Below, piece after piece: positions 44,901-55,577 of a stretch of 64,000 bases of DNA. This stretch comes from Ceratobasidium sp. AG-K (taxonomy: Eukaryota > Basidiomycota > Agaricomycetes > Cantharellales > Ceratobasidiaceae), in contig JAWNGF010000008.1 of assembly GCA_037039685.1 (NCBI GenBank), positions 2,232,001-2,296,000 of the forward strand. Reading direction: 5' to 3'. The notes under the pieces were generated by a model. That model did not search any database. It was given only the letters and a program-made list of their open reading frames with translations, and was not told the DNA's origin. How positions within the stretch are numbered: the first letter of the stretch is position 1; each line of letters begins with the position of its first letter. The position numbers and the translations under genes are program-made.

Positions 44901-45450
44901 CGGCTGCAATTTGAAGTGTAGACGGGACTTCAAGGCAGTTCTTTGAACAGAACTCGCTTGTGTATGCAATTGTCCTATTTTTCCAATTAATTTGTGGATT
45001 ATGTTTTTTGAGCCATGACATCCCAAGTACAATAGGGTGTCTTCCAATGTTTGTGACATTACATTCTATTTTGCTGGTATGTGTGCCCATATTAAGTCTA
45101 AATTTAGTATAGTGGGTGACTTTTCCAGACAAAACTTCCTGTCCATCTATGACTCATAAGGTTTTTGGTTTCTGATGTTGAAATAGGGGAAGGTTTGCTT
45201 CTTTTGCTAGGGAAGGGTTGATGAAGCAGGATGTTGCACTGCAGTCTAGGAGTGCTTGCCCAGAGAATTTCTTTGATTTGTTGACTGACTTAGAATTAGG
45301 GGCCGTAGCTAGTGGATGAGTGGTGAAATCAATGTATAATTGGTTTTCATTTGATATTGACATGATTTCAAGTTCATTCATATCACTAGCTAACATATCA
45401 CCAAGTACTTGGCTCCTTAATAAGCCTCGGTGATGCCTTTTCCTGACTCA
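41983..45450 (-). pseudogene. pol: K pol: PR-RT-RNase H-integrase-chromodomain
   Basis: One frame with five stops: TGA 45154, TGA 44515, TAA 44065, TGA 43111, TAG 42742-42744, all single C-to-T from CGA, CAA or CAG. RT palm YIDDIFIFSKRVKD is intact, the only intact YxDD in the window. RNase H FLKTDASGFATGAVLSQKD intact. Integrase: TVVDWFSKMAHY, VLDRGSTFNSKF and the Glu of SERANQ kept; C-domain LHKILGPYKVLEKVGTHAFR; chromodomain YYVKWKGYSHADNSW. Protease site reads LLDCSATSCFINPS where DSGATS is expected, so Gly is lost. Pol opens in the -1 frame before the gag stop. Confidence 0.9.
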
Positions 45451-46769
45451 GTGTCTGAAGAGATTTCTTCAATCTGAGCTTTGAAACCTGATGCTGTGTT
45501 CTTGGAAGGACAGACTCTTGCTGAGTGTCCCTTGCTGCCACATGTGAAGCAAATCATTGGTCCTTTTCCCTTTCCATTGAGATCCATTGCATTTGGGTCT
45601 TTGGCAGGAGTGGAGGGTTTGGGTGTTTGAATGGTAGGAGCATTGAAAGTACTGGTCCAGGTGTCTTTTTGAATAGCTCCACATGGGACATTTCCCTTTG
45701 TTCCGTCGTCCCAGGAGATCTGTGGAACTGGACAACCCTTGGCGTTCCTGGTGGTGCTTGACATTTTGACGTATTGCACCCCACCTGTAGGTTTTGACAT
45801 AAAGACGCAATTGTTTATGTTGAACCTTTGACCCATTGGGGTGTTTGGAGTGCTTGTAGCTACTTTGGATGTAACTTGTTTCAAGGTGCTGGTTTGTAGG
45901 CCTTGGACCTTTTTGGGTGCATTCATGGTGTTCATTGTGGAATCAATTTCCAGGGCTCTTTTGCAAACTTGATTGAATGTCCTTGTTACTTCATGGGGTT
46001 TAAAGTTCTGTGACACCATGGCCATCTTGATTTCATCTTTAAGACTGTCATAGAAATCATTGCAAAGTACTCGATCAGTGTACCCAAGTACTGATGAATA
46101 AGTGACAAAGTCTCGTAGATAATCTTGGACAGAGCTCTTCTGGATCAACATCTTGTATAGTTGTCTATACTGGTCGATTTTGTGGACGTCACCAAACCTA
46201 GCTTGCATTTTGTTCCAAAATTTGTCTATGTCATGTAGCCAATTTGTTGCTCCACTTCTTGCCGTGTCTACATTGATTCCGGGTTGCATCCATACGTAGG
46301 CAGGTCCCTTGCAATAACCCATGATGTAAGTAATTTTTTGTTCTGTGGTTGCTTGTGGGGATGTATGGTTTATGTACAGGGTACATTGCGATTTAAACTC
46401 GTCAAATTTATCTACCTCTCCCAAAAATTCTTCTGGGGGGTGCATTTTGAGTTTATACCCTGGCATAGTTGTTGATGCAGTAGTGGAGGGTGTTGCTCCT
46501 AGGTTTGCTAGTGATTGAGATACCGCGTTCATCAATTGGTGAAGAGGTGCAATTTGTGAGGTTTGGTTTTGGATTGCCATGACGTCTGCAACAGTGTTGT
46601 CAATCCCTGGTTCTAGAGTGGTGGTGATGCTGTTTAAGGCGTTGATGTGACCATTTATCTTTTGCACCTCATCTATTAGGGCATTGATTGTGTGTGCTAC
46701 TACATTGGGTGGAGATGTTTCAGATATTTGGGTAAACCCCCCTTGACTTGGTGATGGGGCTCTTGACAT
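45417..46769 (-). CDS. gag: K gag, intact 450-aa ORF
   Basis: ATG 46769 to TAA 45417 without a stop. An N-terminal helical segment (INALIDEVQKINGHINALNS), a capsid core (PPEEFLGEVDKFDEFKSQCT, IDKFWNKMQARFGDVHKI, DYLRDFVTYSSVLGYTDR, FYDSLKDEIKMAMVS), and a CCHC knuckle CFTCGSKGHSARVC near residue 415. Length and order fit a complete gag. At the end the codons are GAG TCA GGA AAA GGC, where E1, H and I have TTG GGA AAA; the first heptamer base is A instead of G. Confidence 0.9.
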   Translation of the reverse strand: MSRAPSPSQGGFTQISETSPPNVVAHTINALIDEVQKINGHINALNSITTTLEPGIDNTVADVMAIQNQTSQIAPLHQLMNAVSQSLANLGATPSTTASTTMPGYKLKMHPPEEFLGEVDKFDEFKSQCTLYINHTSPQATTEQKITYIMGYCKGPAYVWMQPGINVDTARSGATNWLHDIDKFWNKMQARFGDVHKIDQYRQLYKMLIQKSSVQDYLRDFVTYSSVLGYTDRVLCNDFYDSLKDEIKMAMVSQNFKPHEVTRTFNQVCKRALEIDSTMNTMNAPKKVQGLQTSTLKQVTSKVATSTPNTPMGQRFNINNCVFMSKPTGGVQYVKMSSTTRNAKGCPVPQISWDDGTKGNVPCGAIQKDTWTSTFNAPTIQTPKPSTPAKDPNAMDLNGKGKGPMICFTCGSKGHSARVCPSKNTASGFKAQIEEISSDTESGKGITEAY

Positions 46770-47215
46770 ATTAGAGCAGGGAAAAGTGTGGATTTATTGG
46801 GAACCAAGACCATACAGAATATTGCAAATCCTTCTGCAAACTTTTCTCTCTTTAATGAAGCGTAGACTTCTTAAAAACACCAATTCAAGATTTTTGTCCT
46901 CCAGAAACAATGCATTGATCACTCCTAGTTTGTCGTACTGTTTGTATATGTAGTTATGATGAACGTCTTCAATAAAGAGTGATAAGGATTCTAGCCTGAG
47001 CTGTTCCCTGTGTTGTTCTGGTGTGAATCAAGGTCTTGATCCCACTGAAACGGGTTGGGGGCAATAGTGTTAAGGTGATTTAGAAGGCGGTAATCCTGGT
47101 TAATAGGAGTATGCACTTCTGTTGCAAGGTGACAGTATTTGCCCTTGATTTTGTCTTTAAGGGTTTCAATGGTGCGCCACTGATGTTTGTTGTTGTTGAT
47201 GAGATTTTTGACCTT

Positions 47216-47605
47216 TCAAGTATGCTTTTCTTGGAGTTTAATGAGTTGGTCGCAGTTTTTGATCAGGACATGGATTTGTTCTTGTAGGCGCTTGACTTCA
47301 ATGTTGGTGTCAGCAAGGTTTATGCTTTGGACATGATCTTGATTGGCTTGTTGTTTGTTCGTGTTCTCAATACTGATTTCAATGAACTCAAGCCTTGAGT
47401 GAAGTGTTTGGTAGTCGGCTTCGAATTGATTGTAGTTTTTGTTGTTTCTTGTATGCTCAACCCTTAGTTCCTCTGCTTGTTTGACCTGATCCTCTTCTAG
47501 TACTTCAATTCGACTGTTTAATTTGTTGACTTTGGTGTCTAGATCAAGCACAAAATCTTTTAGTGTAAAGACTGCTTTGCAGAGGCTAAAGAATGCAGGG
47601 AACAC
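47216..47605 (-). CDS. K leader ORF: 129-aa coiled-coil protein upstream of gag
   Basis: Lies in the 1.3-kb leader between 5' LTR and gag, ~450 nt before the gag start. From FVLDLDTKVNKLNSRIEVLE to QEQIHVLIKNCDQLIKLQEK it shows heptad-like spacing of Leu/Ile/Val in a strongly charged sequence, typical of a coiled coil. The stop (TGA 47216) is CGA-compatible, and the frame continues for ~50 codons with similar composition (NLINNNKHQWRTIETLKDKI), so the original protein may have been longer. No known domain. Confidence 0.5.
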   Translation of the reverse strand: MFPAFFSLCKAVFTLKDFVLDLDTKVNKLNSRIEVLEEDQVKQAEELRVEHTRNNKNYNQFEADYQTLHSRLEFIEISIENTNKQQANQDHVQSINLADTNIEVKRLQEQIHVLIKNCDQLIKLQEKHT

Positions 47606-48088
47606 TTTTAAGGTTAATTAGTCAGTTACTAATTAATCCTTTTTTAGTGTGTACTGATGGAAACAACAAGTTGGTGGGGTTCTTGATGGATGTGAGTGTT
47701 AACTTGGGTGGTGCTCCAACCACTTTCCAGTTTTTGTTTGAGAGGATCTGGCTTCCTTGCGATGTTGATTTGGATGTGAAGGGTGCTTGACACTAAGCTT
47801 TTGCTTTATAGACTCCTTATCTGATCTTATCAGTTATCAACAGCCTTGGGTGGGCGTGATAGCAACAGTGTATGACAGAGTAAGGGTGTATTTAGCTGAC
47901 TAAAGCCGCTATGACCCAAAAGAGGATAACAATTGGGTTCACTGACGGCATATAGCAACGTGAGACTACTGGTCTATATCAAGTATAGCTCTTTGTCTGT
48001 TGTACTATGCCCGTTTTCCTGTGTACGTTCTATCTACTTGGTTGAAAAGCAGGAGCTTAAGGCTGATGCTTAAAAAGGCTTGACCTAA

Positions 48089-49577
48089 TGTCCCGACTTG
48101 AGTCAATTAGGTGTATAAAGGGTTAATGTTATATATCTGAGAGTTGCAGCTACTTGTATGTACAAGTGATATAACTACAGAATACACACAGTGGAACAAT
48201 ATAAAGTAATGTCTCAGTAGTCTGAGATGCTCTCAGTAAGTAAGCAATCTAGTTGCACACTTAATGGAATTGATACTAAGCTTTCCTACTGTAGAGTGTA
48301 TGTACACTAGTAATAGAAAGAGCAGGAGTACTGAGCTCAGGTTCCCTTAGCTATTAAATGTCACTGTTTCACACTCCTAGTTGCAATGAACTAAGTATGT
48401 ACTAATCTTAGGCTATTCCCTAAATGCCTTCCTTGTTCTTACTTGTAAAAGCACTATAAGACGTCTGCAACCTTTCCTCTATAATAGGTACTCAGGAGAT
48501 CCTTTTCTTTAGGCTAACAAATACTGTTGGAGGCACACAACAATAATGGGGGAAATCACACAGCCAAGCCAAAGCACAACAGATGTAGAGTGAGGTGAGG
48601 TTGGAGGGCTCTTAGAGGGCATGTATTTATACCCTAGAGGCCTCAGAACACTAGTCATCTGGTTGTGGCTATCATTGGGGGCATCTACCAATGATAGGAG
48701 GGGTGGATGAACACTGATGCCTTGATGACTAGCATTCATGGAGTCAGAGTGCTTTGGTTGGCTGGAACATATATTATGAGTCATCTAACTAATTGCTCCA
48801 GTCAAGTAACTATACTAAATCACTATCTACAAGCTATGCAGCTCTCAAGATCTGGTGGCTGCTGAAATGAGTCATTTCAGCACCTTGACAAGCCACGAGA
48901 CATATCGCGGGAAATAGCCGGTCAATTCACATGAAACAAGTGCGATCGGCTGAATTGGAAGCTTGCGAGTCAGTCGCAAGTTCAAGCTAAGCGAACGGAT
49001 CAGTATTGGTGGAGATACAAGTATAACAATGTATCTCTCCCTAAGCGCCAAAGACAATAAACTTAGACATTTCATATCTTTATGAAATCCCTGCATATAG
49101 AGACGCAAAAGACAGTGGATTGAAGCTACTAGAGAGTACTACATTTCGACATAAAGAAGTAGCACAAAAGTAGCGTTCAAGAGGGAGTAAAGACAGTTAC
49201 AAAACTGCATACATGCAAACAAGCAGAAAAGTCGCCACAAGCATAGGTTTGGATTTCAGTATGTTATTCCTATGACAGAATGTCAGTATCCATAACAGTT
49301 AAGGGGTTTGACTTAGACAAGTCTTAGAACCCAAGGAGTAGTGATAGTAAAGAGGATTGATTGAACAAGTCCTAGTGGAGAGGAGGTCAAGCCTTGTCGT
49401 TAACTGGCTTGACCTCTGGGTTTATATACATGAAGGATCATTGCCATGTCATTACTTATCAGTGTGAGAAAGCCAAGTACAACCAATGGTAAGCAAGATA
49501 AGAGATATGACTCAACATTCTGGAAGTTCTGGAAGCATTACTGATATCAAATGAAAAGACAAATACATCACATGATA
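48089..49577 (-). repeat. K 5' LTR, split by solo LTR L, truncated
   Basis: 48089-48126 (TGTCCCGACTTGAG...GGGTTAA) and 49303-49577 (GGGGTTTGACTTAG...ACATGATAC) match 41559-41871 of the left LTR. The final ~100 bp are absent. Confidence 0.9.
48127..49297. repeat. Solo LTR L, 1,171 bp, TSD GTTAA
   Basis: TGTTATATATC...ATCCATAACA with perfect repeats GTTAA at 48122-48126 and 49298-49302. Terminal inverted TGTTAT/ATAACA. No gag, pol or long ORF inside, so a solo LTR is the best reading. It belongs to none of the other LTR families here and no internal region of its family is in the window. Orientation not determined; 48595-48640 holds a possible TATA (TATTTATACCC). Confidence 0.8.
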
Positions 49578-49673
49578 CCTTAGTGCTGTACCTTTGACCT
49601 TTGTTGTTGTCCCAACCCCCATCCTCACAGCCTGTGGAGTCTTGGCCTCCAAGGCTCAGCTAGGGTTGTGACA
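49578..49673 (+). repeat. LTR-G 3' fragment
   Basis: 96 bp nearly identical to 35391-35486 (CCTTTGTTGTTGTCCCAACC, AAGGCTCAGCTAGGG, TTGTGACA). It could be the end of the H 3' LTR, but the bases that follow (TGCTG) do not match the 5-bp flank of the left LTR-G (CCTCC). Confidence 0.75.
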
Positions 49674-50261
49674 TGCTGTTTCTTTGAGTCTGGAGATCTG
49701 CTTTTCTGACACCCAGTACCAACTCCCTGACTCTGCCAGTCACTTGCTCCTCCATGTTGGCTTCACAGACCCTTTAGGTCACAGTGCTTTTTCCCTTGTG
49801 TCCCACTGCACCCTTGACATTCTCTGGTTCCAACTTCTCAACCTGCACTACAGCAGCTCTGCTGGGCTGTGTATGCTCTGATAGAGTGCCCAGGACTGAC
49901 ACTGGTTCTCCTGCTGGTGGGAATCCATTTGGGATTGGTTTCCTGAGCTTCCCTAGCCTCAGCATGTTGTCTGAAAAGGACACTATGATGTCTACCTGGG
50001 TCAAACAGGGTTTGTTGATCAGAGCTTCAAAGGTGCCACCCAAATCAAAGACCTCAAAGGTTGCATCTACCTCCATGTCCACTATCCTAACTTGTCCAAC
50101 CCATCTGCCAAGGCACTGCAATGCCTTTCCATCAACTACCCTCAGCCATGTTTTTGAGGCCTCAAATGGGCCCAAATTTGCTGTCTTTGCAGCCCAGAGT
50201 GCTGCATTGACAATGTTTGCTTGAGATCCAGCATTGACTGTGCCTCATGTGGTAGTCTGGG
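49674..50261 (-). pseudogene. Element J: aspartic protease-like domain
   Basis: Minus-strand frame with GSQANIVNAALWAAKTANLG at the active-site position, preceded by Thr-Val-Asn-Ala: the catalytic D-S/T-G reads N-A-G. It continues KTWLRVVDGKALQCLGRW and VFDLGGTFEALINKPCL to ~49774. This is a different lineage from the other elements here. Everything downstream (RT, integrase) is absent because the LTR-G fragment begins at 49673. Confidence 0.5.
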
Positions 50262-50745
50262 TGTGGTTTGCACAATGTAATGAGGTCCATTCTTGGTATG
50301 GTTTGGTGTGCAGTGACTGATTTGGCCTCTGGTCTGGTAATATCTGTAAAATTAAGGGGGTGTTAGTGCATAAGTGTTTATCATTCTCATCTCTTGCTTC
50401 TGCATTGCACACAGTCATGTAGTAGTCAGAAAAAATGGAACATGATTTGTGAGCTACAGGATCCCCTTGCAATGCATGTCTGATAACACTTGGGGTAGGA
50501 CCAGCAGGTTGCACAACAACATCTACTGCCCACTCCCATTTGCCAAATCCAACATTGCAACTGCCTTCTCCTCCACATCCTTGTCATAACCCTGCTCCAC
50601 CAATATCTGGACAAGTAGCTTGGCTCCTGCCTTTGCCTCCTTTGCCAGCTCCCCTTGTGTTTGTATCCTGAACTCTATCTCCTTCTGCTCTAAAGCTGCC
50701 CATGAACAAACACCAGGAAAGTGGTCCCCTCTCCTGCAATGTGTA

Positions 50746-52016
50746 CTAGGCCTCCCCTAAAGAGCGTGACCAAATGCACGTGACCAGGTTGAAACCCAAC
50801 CTTTTTGCTCCGAATGACTCGTGCTTGCAACACTACTATTTCTGCTGTTAATTGGGGTCGTATCCTTGCCCTGAGGGAGGAAGGCTACAAACACCATGAA
50901 ATTGCCACTCGTCCGGGCATTTCCCATAGTGTTGTGTCCAAGATTCTGAAGTACAACAGAAAATACAATACCCCTCTTCCTCGCCCCTGCTCTGGTCGCC
51001 CATCTGCAGTTGATGCCCGTACTAAGCGCAGGATTATCCAGACAATGCGCAAGCATTGTTTTGAGCCCTACGCAGCCATTGCTGAGTGCGTTGGCTTTGT
51101 CAGTGGCCACATGGTTTGGAAGGTTGCCAAAGAAGCTGGATACAATCGCTGTGTTGCTGTCACCAAGCCACACCTCAAGCCTGTTACAATTGACAAACAG
51201 GTTGCACAGGCCCAGAATAACGACAGGCAGGACTGGGCAGAAGTTATGTGGACCAATGAGGTGCATATCAACACTGGGGAAAAGCCAGTGTGCCTGATGG
51301 TCACCCGTCGGGCAGATGAGGCCTACCTGCCCAAATGTGTGGCTTCCAGTTACTATAGTGGTCGGCAATCACTTATGCTTTGGGGGGGCAATCTTGCAGG
51401 GCAGAAAGGGTCCGATCATCTGCATCAAAACCTCACCATATTCAACAAACAAATATGGGCGTCAAACTGGCGGGGGCCTCAAGTCTCAAGGCTATGCTGA
51501 CCAAGTCCTTTTGGGACCTCTGTGCAACTTTTGGAACTGGCTGAAGGAAGAGAGGGGTTGCGAAATTTTAATTGTAGAAGATGGTGCCCCATGTCATAAG
51601 GGACTGGCTGCCAAACGGGTACAAGAAGCTCTGGGTATCAAGCAACCCCCTCATCCCCCCAGTTCTCCTGACTTAAACCCGATTGAGCCAATATGGCGTC
51701 TCCTCAAATTGCGTGTTTTCAAGATCCCAGGAGCTCAACAAAACCCTCAAGCTCTTTGGGAGGCCGTGCAACATGCTTGGGAGTCCATTACTCCCAAAGA
51801 TATTGATAAACATACCGGGAAGATGGATGCTCAAGTACAAGCCGTTAAACGTGCCAAAGGATCCCACACCAGGTGCTGATCATGTAACAGTCTTGTTTAA
51901 ATGTATTATACACAGAAAATTGCACCTGGATTGCTGTGTAATGAAGTACAAGCAAATCTTTGCGTGTACAGGGGGGCGGAGTGATCACGTGGTCACACTC
52001 TTTAGGGGAGGCCTAG
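50746..52016 (+). mobile_element. Tc1/mariner-type transposon
   Basis: 1,271 bp flanked by TA on both sides (50744-50745, 52017-52018). Terminal inverted repeats start CTAGGCCTCCCCTAAAGAG and agree over 27 bp with one mismatch. Contains one transposase gene. Inserted in J gag. Confidence 0.9.
50805..51879 (+). pseudogene. Tc1/mariner transposase, frameshifted, first catalytic Asp lost
   Basis: N-terminal helix-turn-helix (ILALREEGYKHHEIATRPGI, SHSVVSKILKY), a GRPS linker (RPCSGRPSAVDARTKRRI), then the DDE core: WAEVMWTNEVHI where WTDE is expected (AAT at 51255-51257, CGAT to CAAT), ILIVEDGAPCHKG with the second Asp, and SPDLNPIEPIW with the third acid. The frame changes by one base in the seven-G run at 51382-51388. 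About 357 codons across both frames, normal for the family. Confidence 0.9.
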
Positions 52017-53143
52017 TACATGTCTTGGCTGTCTGCAGCTTGGTCCCCAGGGTTAGCAGGTAGTGGGGCATGGTGGAGTTGTTCACTGGACATGTGGCTA
52101 GTGCTGTTTGATAGAGTTCTTGACCTATGGGGTTGTCTCCCAATGTCCTTCCATTGTTTGGGAGGTTGGCCATGGCCAAAAACCTTGCCCTGCTATGTGT
52201 TCCAGAGGTGGCTGGGTGGGCATTGTGCTTGTGGGGCTGGGTTATTGACTCCCTGACTGATGCAGCAAACTGTTGCTTGAGCACAACTGGTTTGACAACC
52301 AGCTCAATGGCACAGGTTGGGATGAGGCTTAGGGTTGGCCCTCCACAAGTACCCCCTCAACATGAGCAAGATGAGGGCCTGGCCCAGCTCCTGGTTCTGT
52401 ACAGCTAATGCTGCCTCAAGTTTCTGTTTTTGGCAGCTGAGGCCCTTGCCCAGACTTGGACTCAGTTGGGATCCACACACATGTTATCCCTGCAGAGTGC
52501 TGCCACTGTCCTGTAGTTTTCCAAGCCCTGTGGCAGCTACCCCTTGAGGGTGCCCACCAGGACTCAATACCACATCCAATCCACCACCACTACCTCATAG
52601 CCTCCCACATCTGTGGCCAGTGCCATATGTTCCTGAGCCCAGCTCAAACAGTAGGGTTTGGTTGTACCACCCACCCTGTCTGTTGGTGTGCCTAACTTGG
52701 CTGGGTTGAAGAGGTGGTTGAACCACAGGGCACTCTTGGCCCTTCACTGCTTGCTTGCATCTTGGGCTAGCCACTGTGTATCAAGTTCACCTTGCAGCAC
52801 TGTCTAGGCATTGATCTTTGAGTTAACATCCATCTACTCTGGCCATTTGTCTGCAATCAACCTATCCTCCATTTTTCCTTCCCCAGCACTCTACCAAAAA
52901 TTGAAATTCTTGTTTGGCTCCCAAGGTCTTGTGATGCTGGGGAGTATCTTGGCAGGCTCTAGACCACTTGCAATTGCCTGGGAGCGCCCAGGAGACAAAC
53001 AAGTAACAAGCCTTTCCAGGCTTGTAAGATATCACAAGCCCCCACAACCTGTTTCAAGCTCAATGAGATCGTCCTTGTCATCACTAGGCCTCCCAAGCCA
53101 AACATGAATTTCGATTTTTTGTAGAGGAGGAGCCTCTGTTGAT

Positions 53144-53188
53144 CATCCACTCCATGCGCATCCACTCCATGCGCATCCACTCCATGCG
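53144..53188 (+). repeat. 15-bp tandem repeat, three copies
   Basis: CATCCACTCCATGCG three times without a mismatch, followed by a partial unit (CAACCACT). On the minus strand it encodes Ala-His-Gly-Val-Asp repeats in the J gag frame and keeps its CG dinucleotides. Confidence 0.85.
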
Positions 53189-53900
53189 CAACCACTGTGT
53201 TCAGGAATTTGTTCCTTGACCTGCTCTCAACTTGTGGAAGCATCAGCCCCTTCCCATTAAATGCCTCAATCCTGTTGAGTCAATTGCATGGACTGTCCAT
53301 CAGCATTAGTTGCCATTGTCACTGCTAGAGCAGGCACTGGGACAGGGACTGCTACCAGTATGGTTGTGGGTATGGGTATGGGTAGATTGTGGGTGGTTAT
53401 TGCAATCAAGGATGTGGTTGCCAGTGCCTGGGATGTTGGCTGTGCTGACTGTTGATGTGTTGGGGGTGCAGTTCTCAAGAAGCCAAATGCTGTTTGGGCT
53501 GGCATGGGAGTTACTGGATGATATAGCCAAATGGCAATCTGTAGAGCTGATGGAGAGGGTGTGACCAGCTGGCTTGGCACAAAACCAACTGCAGTTCTAA
53601 GCCATTTGTGTGCATTTGGCTGGCTCAATAGGAGACTATGAAAGCTATCAGCCCAGGTAACAGTGGTCTCCAAGTCAGAGCATGAGCAGAGGGACAAAGA
53701 AAGGGTTGTGCTTGGGTGTGAGTCTGTGTTGAGGCTCCCAACAGTGGTGAAGGGCAACCCAAGTGTGCTAGATTGGTCTGAAATTTGCTTGGGGTGCCTG
53801 GCTTGCTTGATGCATAGCTGCTGCTGTGGACTGCAAACTTTGGGTTTGGTTTGGCTGGTGTGTTGTTGCCTTCCTGTTCCAGGTTCACTGGGCTCAGTGG

Positions 53901-54411
53901 TGTCACAACCTGCTCAGAGAAGGTTTATTTGCAACTGATGAGTGGCTCTTAGGGCCTGAGAATCACTGAGAGGCTCCAAAAGATGTTGGATAACCTCCTC
54001 AGGGCAAAGTAGAGTGGGTAAATGACAAGGTAAATTGTTCTTGGGATTCCAAGACAATTTCCCTTGCATCTTTTATAGCAAACAGAAGAAAGGAAGCGCT
54101 ATCTACATGGGGAAAGCACAACAGTCCAAAAGGAGCATGAAAGGAACATCAGAATAAGAAGACTGCATAGCACATGGGGATCAATGCGCAGCGCTCCAGA
54201 AAAATCACAGACCGGAGAATACATGCCCATGATCCACATGTACAAAGGGCTAAGCAAGAGAAGGAACAAAAAAGTAGTAAACAACAAAACTAGCTACATG
54301 GCAGCCAACAAGCACAGAACGGGGGGAAAACCACAAACAGAACAACAAAGGCAGCCAGCAAGCGCTGAAGGTGCAGGACACAGACCCTTGTCAGGAGCAA
54401 GGCTTGTGACA
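53901..54411 (-). repeat. Solo LTR-A in J, TSD AGTGG
   Basis: 511 bp, TGTCACAACC...GGCTTGTGACA, perfect repeats AGTGG at 53896-53900 and 54412-54416. Confidence 0.95.
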
Positions 54412-54416
54412 AGTGG

Positions 54417-55088
54417 GCACAAATAAACTTCCAGTTCTTCTTCCAGCATGCTGCCTGGTGGGTTAAATGGGCTGTGAATCCTCAGGTAGTGTGTTTCAGC
54501 AGGATAGGCTTGTAAAAACCAAAATTCCCTTCTTTTCACCATGGTGTAGGTAGACAAGGGTGCACAGAGGCAGAAGAGCATGGATTCCACATGGTGCAGT
54601 CATGTGCTATCTACATGTCTCAGGGGCATACTCCTATGCACCCCATCTCCAAGGCTAGGCTCCTTATTCTCTGCCTTTTTTGCAGAAGCTTCCTTTTTTC
54701 TGCCTAATGGTTTTGCTGATCCTGCTGACCCATTTTCTCCTGTCCTCACACTTCCTGCTTCAGAGTCTGGGTACTTGTAACCTTCAAAGGGGAAGGTTGT
54801 TGTCTTCTTTGGGGTTTGTGGAGGGAGTATGGAATTCTTGGTGCTTTAGGGGTTGTTGAATCTCTGCTGATTTTGCTTGGTTGTCCAGCATGTTCTTCTT
54901 CCTTTGGTGTAGCAGTTTGGCTGCACCTTTAATGACATTCAGGACGTGATCTATTTGCTTGGCTTGTATTCCAAGGTCCCCTTTTGTTGCTCCTGTTTCT
55001 GGAAAGCAATATACTCCTATTTGCAGTGTTCACACATCTTTGCCTGTCTCCCTGATGTCACATTGGATTTGGAGGAAAGATGTGTTGA
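54417..55088 (-). pseudogene. gag: Element J gag segment
   Basis: Minus-strand text with a basic, Ser/Lys-rich frame (YKYPDSEAGSVRTGENGSAG, KPLGRKKEASAKKAENKEPS) and, nearer 54590-54420, LCAPLSTYTMVKRREFWF and FNPPGSMLEEELEVYL. Interrupted by element I at 55089; it joins 62235-62392. Confidence 0.4.
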
Positions 55089-55556
55089 TGTTGTGAGCCA
55101 GCTCTCTCCATTGGACTTGCCTTGCGTCTTGCTCATCTGCTCTTGTGTGCATTGTTCTGTTTATGTGTTGTTTTTCTTTTCCTGTGCCACGTTGCCATGT
55201 TCTTGTGGTTGTTCTGTTACATTGTGTAACGTGGCTGTGCTTTGTACAAGTCATGACTGCCCGCACAGCATGACTCACTTGGACACTCCTGACTGGCTTG
55301 TATTTATGACTTGTGTGGCTGCGTCTTGTATGACTCAGTCTCTGTCTGAATATATATTGAGGACCAACAAGCCTGGTAAACCCAGCTTGTTTTGTCTTGT
55401 CAAAACATCCCTTTTGAGTGACACTTAGAACCACCCCTACCCTTTAGAGCCTACAGACACTTAAGTGTGTTGCGGTTCAAGAGGTCACTTAGGTCTTAGT
55501 GCCATGCACTCTCCCTTGCAGCTTGTCTCATAGCCACCAAGAAGTAGCTTACGACA
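55089..55556 (+). repeat. Element I 5' LTR
   Basis: TGTTGTGAGCC...GCTTACGACA. TATA-like box at 55351 (GAATATATATTGAGG). Followed by TTACAAAACAAGC, probable primer-binding site region. Confidence 0.95.
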
Positions 55557-55577
55557 TTACAAAACAAGCTTCACACC

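Larger units (their letters stand above)
41559..49577 (-). mobile_element. Element K: Ty3/Gypsy chromovirus, nearly complete
   Basis: Minus strand: 5' LTR (right, 48089-49577, split by solo LTR L and truncated), 1.3-kb leader with a coiled-coil ORF, gag, pol, polypurine tract, 3' LTR (41559-41972). No ORF between chromodomain and LTR. Its left edge lies directly after the last pol codons of H. The right LTR stops 45 bp short of its TGTCATGAGC end and joins a piece of LTR-G, so a deletion or recombination removed the right junction and the TSD. Confidence 0.9.
50262..53895 (-). pseudogene. gag: Element J: gag/pre-protease region, split by mariner
   Basis: Decayed minus-strand coding sequence without a long frame; pieces include ALQGDPVAHKSCSIFSDYYM (about 50430), KSMLKQQFAASVRE-like helical text (52280) and GLVMTRTISLSLKQVVGACD (53060). 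It holds a short tandem repeat (53144-53188). Assignment as J gag rests on position between the J start at 63.5 kb and the protease at 50 kb, not on a recognised domain. Confidence 0.35.

Noticed and set aside
50757..51368. Minus-strand 203-codon frame in the mariner element
   Set aside because: Complementary shadow of the transposase frame, which carries the HTH and DDE motifs.
53144..53188. CRISPR-like or satellite array
   Set aside because: Only three 15-bp head-to-tail units with no spacers, in frame in a gag relic; a short coding tandem repeat.
55030..55434. Minus-strand 134-codon frame, repeated at 61753-62112
   Set aside because: Lies entirely in the two LTRs of element I and repeats because the LTRs repeat; no coding evidence.
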